From Propionibacteriaceae bacterium (GTDB lineage Bacteria > Actinomycetota > Actinomycetes > Propionibacteriales > Propionibacteriaceae): 64,000 nt of DNA. Position numbers and translations under genes: made by a program. The notes under the pieces are model-generated. The model saw only the letters and a program-made list of their open reading frames with translations. It was not told the DNA's origin and did no database searches. Shown in pieces: positions 59,066 through 64,000 of the stretch; position 1 is the first letter of the stretch, and each line of letters begins with the position of its first letter. The stretch lies in contig JAIRYW010000076.1 of assembly GCA_031267645.1 (NCBI GenBank), forward strand, positions 18,793 to 82,792. Direction: 5' to 3'.

Positions 59066-60439
59066 TCAGTCGCGCCGAGCCACCAAGGCCAGCGGGCCGT
59101 CGGGGCCGGGCGCGCAGATCAGGCTGGCCTGAGCCGACCCTTTCAATTTCAATTGTTTCCGCCACTGGGCCGGATCGAGGTCGAGGCCGCGCAGCTTGAT
59201 CTCCAAGGCCCCCACCTGGGCCCGAGCCGCCCAGGCCCGGACCGCCGCGGTCCGGGCCGGCAGGACCTCCAAGATCTCGAAGCGGGTGGCGAAGACCGAG
59301 CGGCGGTCGGCCGATCCGGTCAGATAGGCGATCCGGTCGGTCAGGGGGTGGGCCTCCAGCAGCTCGGCCACCGCCCCCACCGCGCCCGAGCGGATGACGG
59401 CCGGGTCGGGCTCCCACAGCCAGCGGCCCAGCGGGCCGGCCGGCGGGGTCGGCGGACCGGCCGCGACGGTGTGGCCGGTCGGCAGCAGAACGGCCAGACG
59501 TTGGGGCGGCCAAGCCTCCCCCCGCCACAGCCCGGTCTCGACCAGGTCGCCGGCGTGGCTGACCCAGACGGCTTGAACCCGCTCCGGCAGCAGACGGTGG
59601 GGCAGGCCGGGGGCCAACTTGTAGACGACCGGACCTAGGGCCCGGTCCAGCCAGTCCTCCAGCTGGGCCCAGGACGGCGACAGGTCGCCGGGGTCCCAAC
59701 TGCGGCCCCGGGCGGTCCGCCGGCTGGGGTCGCAGAACAGGGCTTGGTCGCCCCGGACCAAGGATCGGTCCAGGTCGACCAGGTCCTCGGCCGGGCCGGT
59801 CAGCACCGTGGCTGGGGGGAAGGGTTGATCGATCTGGGGTCGTCGGCGAAGGTCGGGCGGGACAGAGTCCGAACCCGATCCAGTGGGCGCCTCGGCCCCG
59901 ACGGCCAGGCCGGGCGGGACAGGGTCCGAACCCGATCCTATGGCCGCCGGCGGCGCCTGGTCGGCCTTGGCGGCCAGTCCGGCCAAATCGGCCAGGTCTT
60001 CGGCCGAGCCAGTCAGCGGCGTTTCCAGGTTGGCCTGGGCCAAGACGGCGGTGGCCGGGTCCCGTTCGACGGCCCGCACCGTCAAGCCGGCTCTCAGGCC
60101 AGCCAGGGCGTCGAAGCCGAGACCGGCGCTGGCGTCGGTCAGTCCAGTCACACCGGCCCGGACCAACCGCTCGGCCCGCCAGCGCGCCACCTCCCAGCGG
60201 GTGGCCTGCTCCAGGCCGTCGCGGGTCAAGAAGACTCGATCGGCCAACTCCCCCAGCTTGGCCCGGGCCCGCCGCCTCAAGGCGACCTGGTCCAGCACGG
60301 CGGCGGCCCGGTCGCCGCTCAGATCGCGGCGCAGCCGGGTGGCGGCGGCCAAGGAGGAGGGGTCCCGCTCCTGGGCGGCCCGCTCCAAATAGGGCCGGGC
60401 CTCCAGAGAGACCAGCCAACGGGCCAAGTCGACGTCCAC
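59066..60439 (-). CDS. THUMP-like domain SAM-dependent methyltransferase
   Basis: A 457-residue protein with an N-terminal helical part (residues 1-80), a class I methyltransferase core (LTDASAGLGFDALAGLRAGL for SAM binding, VRAVERDP, and the motif IV-like ALFCDPSRRTARG) and a C-terminal THUMP-like domain ending KQLKLKGSAQASLICAPG. An RNA target is likely but unproven. I place the start at the GTG at 60439, three codons inside the longest frame, because TAGGGT lies at -13 to -8 of it. The core contains a 19-codon tandem duplication encoding GSGSDPVPPGL and GSGSDSVPPDL in a variable loop. It is the last gene before groES on this strand. Confidence 0.82.
   Translation of the reverse strand: MDVDLARWLVSLEARPYLERAAQERDPSSLAAATRLRRDLSGDRAAAVLDQVALRRRARAKLGELADRVFLTRDGLEQATRWEVARWRAERLVRAGVTGLTDASAGLGFDALAGLRAGLTVRAVERDPATAVLAQANLETPLTGSAEDLADLAGLAAKADQAPPAAIGSGSDPVPPGLAVGAEAPTGSGSDSVPPDLRRRPQIDQPFPPATVLTGPAEDLVDLDRSLVRGDQALFCDPSRRTARGRSWDPGDLSPSWAQLEDWLDRALGPVVYKLAPGLPHRLLPERVQAVWVSHAGDLVETGLWRGEAWPPQRLAVLLPTGHTVAAGPPTPPAGPLGRWLWEPDPAVIRSGAVGAVAELLEAHPLTDRIAYLTGSADRRSVFATRFEILEVLPARTAAVRAWAARAQVGALEIKLRGLDLDPAQWRKQLKLKGSAQASLICAPGPDGPLALVARRD
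59854..59938 (-). repeat. in-frame 57-bp tandem duplication within the methyltransferase gene
   Basis: A 28-bp sequence at 59854-59881 recurs at 59911-59938 with one mismatch. The period of 57 bases equals 19 codons, so the frame is kept and a loop of the protein has been extended. Confidence 0.7.
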
Positions 60440-60467
60440 GCCGTCCACCCTAGACGCCAGACCGGCC

Positions 60468-60971
60468 TCAGGCCGGGGTCAGATCGACCTCCCAGCCGAC
60501 CGGCCGGCCGTTCTCGTACGGCAGCACGCCGTGGAAGCTGGCCACCGTGGGGTCGAAGACCAAGGGCAGGAAATGGCGGTCGCCCGGCCACATCGGCAAC
60601 TCCGAGCTGAGCACCCGGTCCAAGTCGACCCACTCCAGCCGCCCCTCGGGCGAGTGTTCCAGGAGTCGCCCGGTCCAGGCGTCGACTCGGAAGACGAAAC
60701 CGAACCAGCTCTCCTGGTTGGGCCCGAAACCGGGCCAAGAGACGGTGCCGCGCAGACTGTGGACGGTGGCGGTCAGGCCGGTCTCCTCCGTGAACTCGCG
60801 CCGCATCCCCGCCACCACGTTCTCGCCCGGTTCCAATTTGCCGCCCACCCCGTTGTACTTCGACCGCTCAGTGTCGCCCAGACGGGAGTCTTTGTAGATC
60901 ATCAGGACCCGCCGGCGGGCGGCGTCGAAGGCGTAGGCCAAGGTGGCCAGGACCGGCTGATAGGGGCTCAC
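60468..60971 (-). CDS. Nudix hydrolase, MutT-like (8-oxo-dGTPase type)
   Basis: A 167-residue Nudix hydrolase. The Nudix box is complete: [20 protein letters not shown] followed by TGL. Further marks are [23 protein letters not shown] at the front and [19 protein letters not shown] at the end, like the 8-oxo-dGTP diphosphatases with a Phe/Trp-rich substrate pocket. The GTG at 60971 overlaps the tsaD stop (GTGA), so the enzyme is made together with TsaD. Its exact nucleotide substrate is inferred. Confidence 0.88.
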   Translation of the reverse strand: MSPYQPVLATLAYAFDAARRRVLMIYKDSRLGDTERSKYNGVGGKLEPGENVVAGMRREFTEETGLTATVHSLRGTVSWPGFGPNQESWFGFVFRVDAWTGRLLEHSPEGRLEWVDLDRVLSSELPMWPGDRHFLPLVFDPTVASFHGVLPYENGRPVGWEVDLTPA

Positions 60972-62011
60972 AGCGACACCCGCTCGACGGGCAGACCGGG
61001 GTCGGCCGGGATGTCGAGGGCGGAGGGTTGGACGCCGGCCTCGACCAGCTCCACCCCGACCGCCGCGATCATGGCCCCGTTGTCGGTGCACAGGTCCGCC
61101 CGGGGCCGGCGCAAGGCCACCCCGGCCGCCTGGCAGCGGCTCTCCAGCAGACTGCGCAGCCGGGAGTTGGCCGCCACGCCACCGCCCAGCAGCAGGTCGG
61201 TCAGACCCAAGCTCTGGCAGGCGTCGACCGCCTTGGCCGACAAGACGTCCGCCACCGCCTCTTGGAACGAGGCCGCCACGTCGTCCACCGGCACGTCCAG
61301 GCCGTCGCGGCGGCGCAGCTCGACCCAGCGGGCCACGGCCGTCTTCAACCCGGAGAAGGAGAAGTCGAAGCGGTGGCGGGCCAGGTCGTGGCGGGCGGTC
61401 AGGCCGCGGGGGAAGCGGATGGCGGTCGGGTCGCCCCGCTGGGCGCAGGCGTCGATGGCCGGTCCGCCCGGATAGGGCAGGCCGAGCAAGCGGGCCACCT
61501 TGTCGTAGGCCTCGCCGGCGGCGTCGTCGATGGTGCCGCCGATCTGGCGCACCGAGCGGGCCAGGTCGTCCACCCGCAGAATCGAGGAGTGGCCGCCGGA
61601 GACCAACAGGGCCCCGGCCGGCCGGGGCAGCGGACCGTGGTCGAGCAGGTCGACGCCGACGTGGCCGACCAGATGGTTGACGCCGTAGAGGGGCTTGCCC
61701 AAGGTCAGAGCCAAGGTCTTGGCGGCGGACAAGCCGACCACCAGGGCGCCCATCAAGCCGGGGCCGGCGGTGACCGCGATGGCGTCGATCTGGGAGAAGT
61801 CCAACTCGGCCACCTCCATGGCCCGCCGCAAGGTCGGGGCCAGGGCTTGGAGATGGGCTCGGGAGGCGATCTCGGGCACCACGCCGCCGAAGCGGACGTG
61901 CTCGGCCACCGAACTGGCCACCTCGTTGGCCAACAGGCGATGGCCCCGGACCAAGGCCACGCCGGTCTCGTCGCAGCTGGTCTCGAGGCCGAGAACGATC
62001 GGTTCAGACAC
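60968..62011 (-). CDS. tsaD: tRNA threonylcarbamoyltransferase TsaD
   Basis: A 347-residue TsaD, catalytic subunit of the enzyme that puts the t6A modification on A37 of ANN-reading tRNAs. Motifs are [15 protein letters not shown], the metal-binding [11 protein letters not shown] (two His), [12 protein letters not shown], and [24 protein letters not shown] precedes the GTG at 62011, chosen as the family start within a longer open frame. It works with TsaB and TsaE, encoded a little upstream in the same unit. Confidence 0.95.
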   Translation of the reverse strand: MSEPIVLGLETSCDETGVALVRGHRLLANEVASSVAEHVRFGGVVPEIASRAHLQALAPTLRRAMEVAELDFSQIDAIAVTAGPGLMGALVVGLSAAKTLALTLGKPLYGVNHLVGHVGVDLLDHGPLPRPAGALLVSGGHSSILRVDDLARSVRQIGGTIDDAAGEAYDKVARLLGLPYPGGPAIDACAQRGDPTAIRFPRGLTARHDLARHRFDFSFSGLKTAVARWVELRRRDGLDVPVDDVAASFQEAVADVLSAKAVDACQSLGLTDLLLGGGVAANSRLRSLLESRCQAAGVALRRPRADLCTDNGAMIAAVGVELVEAGVQPSALDIPADPGLPVERVSL

Positions 62012-62645
62012 CGCTTCCCCCCTGACTCGGCCCGGCCAGCGGCCGTCGCATGACGACGGCGTGCCGGCCGGGGGCGTAATAGTCGCGGCGGCGGTCGAGG
62101 GCGACGAAGCCCTCGGCGGCGTACAAATCAACGGCCGCCTGGTTGTCTTCGGACACTTCCAGGAAGGCGGCCTCGGCCCGGTTCAGAGCGGCCCAGTCCA
62201 GACCGGCCTCGACCAGACGGCGGCCCCAGCCGAGACGGCGCTGGGCCGGGTCGACCACCAGACGCAGCAACTCAGCGGCCCCAGCCAGCACGGACCAAGC
62301 CGCCGCGGCGACCAGCCCGGTGGCCTGACGGCCCACCAAGACGAGGTGTCCCGGCCGGCCGATCTCTCCGGCCCAAGAGGTGGCGGACCAGCGCTGAGCG
62401 GTGAAGCCGGACTGTTCCAAGTCCATGATTCGCGCCAGGTCGCCGTTCCCGGCCGGCTCGACCAGTCCGGTCGGGAACGGGCCTGGAGCCGCTCCGTCCC
62501 CGCTCCAGGCCCCGCTCGGACCTGGCTCAGGGCGGCTGAGACCGGGCCGGACGACGACACCGGCCGCGTCCACGCCGCCCGTCAGGCCTTGCCCCTGGTC
62601 CCGGCTCTGGGCCCCAGACCGGGCGACGACGTCCGCCGCGGTCAT
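62004..62645 (-). CDS. rimI: ribosomal-protein-alanine acetyltransferase RimI-like
   Basis: A 213-residue GNAT acetyltransferase. The core from about residue 60 on matches Rim[43 protein letters not shown] (acetyl-CoA loop), [20 protein letters not shown]. The first 55-60 residues are an extra Gly/Pro-rich tail; the start at 62645 is set by an ATGA overlap with a small ORF. An internal start near residue 60 cannot be ruled out. rimI between tsaB and tsaD is the usual order. Confidence 0.87.
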   Translation of the reverse strand: MTAADVVARSGAQSRDQGQGLTGGVDAAGVVVRPGLSRPEPGPSGAWSGDGAAPGPFPTGLVEPAGNGDLARIMDLEQSGFTAQRWSATSWAGEIGRPGHLVLVGRQATGLVAAAAWSVLAGAAELLRLVVDPAQRRLGWGRRLVEAGLDWAALNRAEAAFLEVSEDNQAAVDLYAAEGFVALDRRRDYYAPGRHAVVMRRPLAGPSQGGSGV

Positions 62646-62782
62646 GAGGCGGCCTCTCGTCGGCTGATTGCGTTGGCGGCGGACGCCTGGAGGACGGGCC
62701 GGACGGCCGCTCCGGCTCCGACCGGACGACTGGACCGCCGGCCGGCGGACTCGGCCGGAGGAATGAGGTCGAATCTGGTCAT
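62642..62782 (-). CDS. 46-residue ORF coupled to tsaB and rimI
   Basis: On the minus strand an ATG at 62782 overlaps the tsaB stop (ATGA), and the stop of this frame (TGA, 62644-62642) overlaps the rimI ATG (ATGA). The encoded peptide starts MTRFDLIPPAESAGRRSSRP and ends ISRREAAS, basic and Ala/Arg/Ser-rich, with no recognised domain. Both junctions have the perfect geometry of translational coupling, so ribosomes can pass from tsaB through it to rimI. It may be a real small protein or only a coupling device. It is too short for the usual gene finders. Confidence 0.55.
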   Translation of the reverse strand: MTRFDLIPPAESAGRRSSRPVGAGAAVRPVLQASAANAISRREAAS

Positions 62783-63606
62783 GGTCCGGCCCTCCGGGTC
62801 GCCGGACGGGTCGGATCGGACGGAGCGGGGGCGGTCGGCAGGGCGGATTTACGGGGGCCGGGCACGATGGCGTCCGGCCGCCGCAGGTAGAGCGGCTCCG
62901 GGCCGGCCGGGGGCAGTTCCGGCCAGCGCGCCGCCATCAAACCGGCGTCGACCCGGATCAGGTCGCCCGCCCGCGCCAGGTCGAAGCCCTGCCCGAAGGC
63001 GACGTCGGGGGCGGGGAGGCCAGCCCCCGACCCGTCATTCTCGGCCACCGGCGCCACGACGGCGCCACGGGCGGCCAGACGACGGGCCAGGCCCGCCTCC
63101 AAACCAGCTCCCGCTTCGGGGTGGAGCAGGGCCCCCGGGCCGATAAGAGGCAGGTCGGGCAGGTCGGCCGGGGCCGACACCCTAGGGTCGCCCAGCCGAC
63201 GGCCGGCCTGGTCGTACTCGGCCCAGTAGAGTTCCCGCCGGCGGGCGTCCAAAGCCGCCACGAAGCGGTTCGGCCGGTCGCCTCGGCTGACCTGGGCCAG
63301 AGCCAAGACGTCCAAGCTGCAGACCGGGCTGATCGGCTTACAGCTGGCCGCCGCCCAAGTCCGGGCCGCCACCACTCCGACTCGAAGACCGGTGAAGGGG
63401 CCCGGCCCCATGCCCACCACGATCCGGTCCACCTGGTCGAAGCCCAACCCGGCCTCAGCCAGGACCTGCGCCATCAGGGGGGCCAGGCTCTCGACGTGAC
63501 GGCGCGAATCGTCCAGCCAAGCCCGGGCCAGCACTCGGCCGCCCTGGGCCAGGCCGACGCTGACGCCCCAGGCGGTGTCCAATCCCAACACGACCGCTTC
63601 AGCCAT
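62779..63606 (-). CDS. tsaB: tRNA threonylcarbamoyladenosine biosynthesis protein TsaB
   Basis: A 275-residue TsaB, the non-catalytic partner of TsaD. Family marks are VVLGLDTAWGVSVGLAQ at the start, SLAPLMAQVLAEAGL, DRIVVGMGPGPFTGLRVGV and VAALDARRRELYWAEYD. The C-terminal 55 residues (about 220-275) are longer than in Escherichia coli TsaB and are Pro/Ala-rich. Its ATG lies inside the tsaE end (overlap of eight bases) and its stop overlaps a small ORF. Confidence 0.93.
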   Translation of the reverse strand: MAEAVVLGLDTAWGVSVGLAQGGRVLARAWLDDSRRHVESLAPLMAQVLAEAGLGFDQVDRIVVGMGPGPFTGLRVGVVAARTWAAASCKPISPVCSLDVLALAQVSRGDRPNRFVAALDARRRELYWAEYDQAGRRLGDPRVSAPADLPDLPLIGPGALLHPEAGAGLEAGLARRLAARGAVVAPVAENDGSGAGLPAPDVAFGQGFDLARAGDLIRVDAGLMAARWPELPPAGPEPLYLRRPDAIVPGPRKSALPTAPAPSDPTRPATRRAGP

Positions 63607-64000
63607 GGTCGGCCTCCGACTCCCCCGCCGCGGCCCGGCCGCCGCCGGCCGCTGACTCCGCCATGTCTCGGCCGCCGCCCGTCGTGGGCTCGGCCGCGGC
63701 TTGGGCGACCTCCGCCCGGGCGGTCGCTTCGGCCCAAGCCGGCCAGTCGACCTCGGTCCAGCGCCGGCCGACTGGCCGCAGCCAGACCCGTCGGGTGTCG
63801 TCGAGAGGGTCGTCGGCCCGTTCGACGACCACTTCCAAACGGTCGCCGGACAGTTGCTCGGCCAGACCTTCCCCCCATTCGACCAGGGTGACCGAGTCGG
63901 CCAGGGAACTGTCCAAGTCGAGGTCGTCGATCTCGGCCGGACTGGACAAGCGGTAGGCGTCGACGTGGACCAGACCGGGACCACCGACCAAAGAGGGGTG
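63599..64000 (-). CDS. tsaE: tRNA threonylcarbamoyladenosine biosynthesis ATPase TsaE, C-terminal part (cut by window edge)
   Basis: The frame is open to the right edge, so only the C-terminal 133 codons are seen; the P-loop lies outside. What remains matches TsaE: LVHVDAYRLSSPAEIDDLDL (usually HxDxYRL), the VTLVEWGEGLAEQL block and a C-terminal end RVWLRPVGRRW. The last 60 residues are an Ala/Gly-rich extension that overlaps the tsaB start. TsaE regenerates the TsaB-TsaD complex with ATP. Confidence 0.88.
   Translation of the reverse strand, partial: HPSLVGGPGLVHVDAYRLSSPAEIDDLDLDSSLADSVTLVEWGEGLAEQLSGDRLEVVVERADDPLDDTRRVWLRPVGRRWTEVDWPAWAEATARAEVAQAAAEPTTGGGRDMAESAAGGGRAAAGESEADHG

Overview
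The window is 64 kb of very GC-rich bacterial chromosome and most likely comes from a member of the Actinomycetota. Three gene orders point there: eno-ftsB-DUF501-ppx, guaB-guaB3, and tsaE-tsaB-rimI-tsaD close to groES-groEL with a GroEL1-type His-rich tail. A second clue is that about fifteen genes, mostly first in their transcription units, have an actinobacterial -10 hexamer (TAnnnT) ending 6-7 nt before the start codon, as expected for leaderless mRNAs. A relative of Propionibacteriaceae is plausible, but I cannot fix the genus. The DNA is chromosomal. No plasmid or phage replication gene and no CRISPR array was seen.

Layout. 0-6.5 kb: the end of a glycerate kinase, then a leftward unit of an MFS carrier, a sugar-type ABC importer (binding protein plus two permeases, no ATPase) and a LarA-type racemase. 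6.5-10 kb: DUF3467, an MTA/SAH nucleosidase, a GNAT acetyltransferase, a shortened MoeA-like protein and 5-formyl-THF cyclo-ligase. 10-16 kb: phosphate uptake pstSCAB followed by a SenX3/RegX3-like two-component pair. 16-20.5 kb: a YibE/F-like membrane protein, an ABM-domain protein, an MFS carrier and an aldo/keto reductase. 20.5-26.4 kb: a copper unit made of a two-component system, an HMA/SafE/cupredoxin fusion, a small membrane protein and CopA. 26.4-27 kb: an unusual class I tRNA with anticodon UAA, followed by a mosaic of tRNA 3'-end copies, palindromes and a DUF1016 nuclease fragment. 27-29.6 kb: an ABC-2 exporter with two ATPases and one permease. 29.7-34.6 kb: a beta-mannosidase and MFS carrier opposite a TetR regulator. 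34.6-37.7 kb: an acyltransferase, a VapBC pair and a LacI regulator. 37.9-45.7 kb: an oligopeptide-type ABC importer translationally chained to an HSL-family esterase, with a second esterase divergent from it. 45.8-47.4 kb: a lower-GC WG-repeat lipoprotein.

The right third is housekeeping: ppx, DUF501, ftsB and eno; TM2; chorismate mutase; guaB3 and guaB; a class IV aminotransferase; a toxin-antitoxin pair that sits between two copies of the aminotransferase gene's 3' end; groEL and groES with two CIRCE operators; a THUMP-like methyltransferase, a Nudix hydrolase, tsaD, rimI, a 46-codon coupled small ORF, tsaB and tsaE (cut by the window edge).

I did not find one large unknown system. The best leads are the class I UAA tRNA and the mosaic beside it, the importer/esterase unit, the small ORF locked between tsaB and rimI, the flanking repeats of the toxin-antitoxin modules, and the uniform leaderless promoter geometry.
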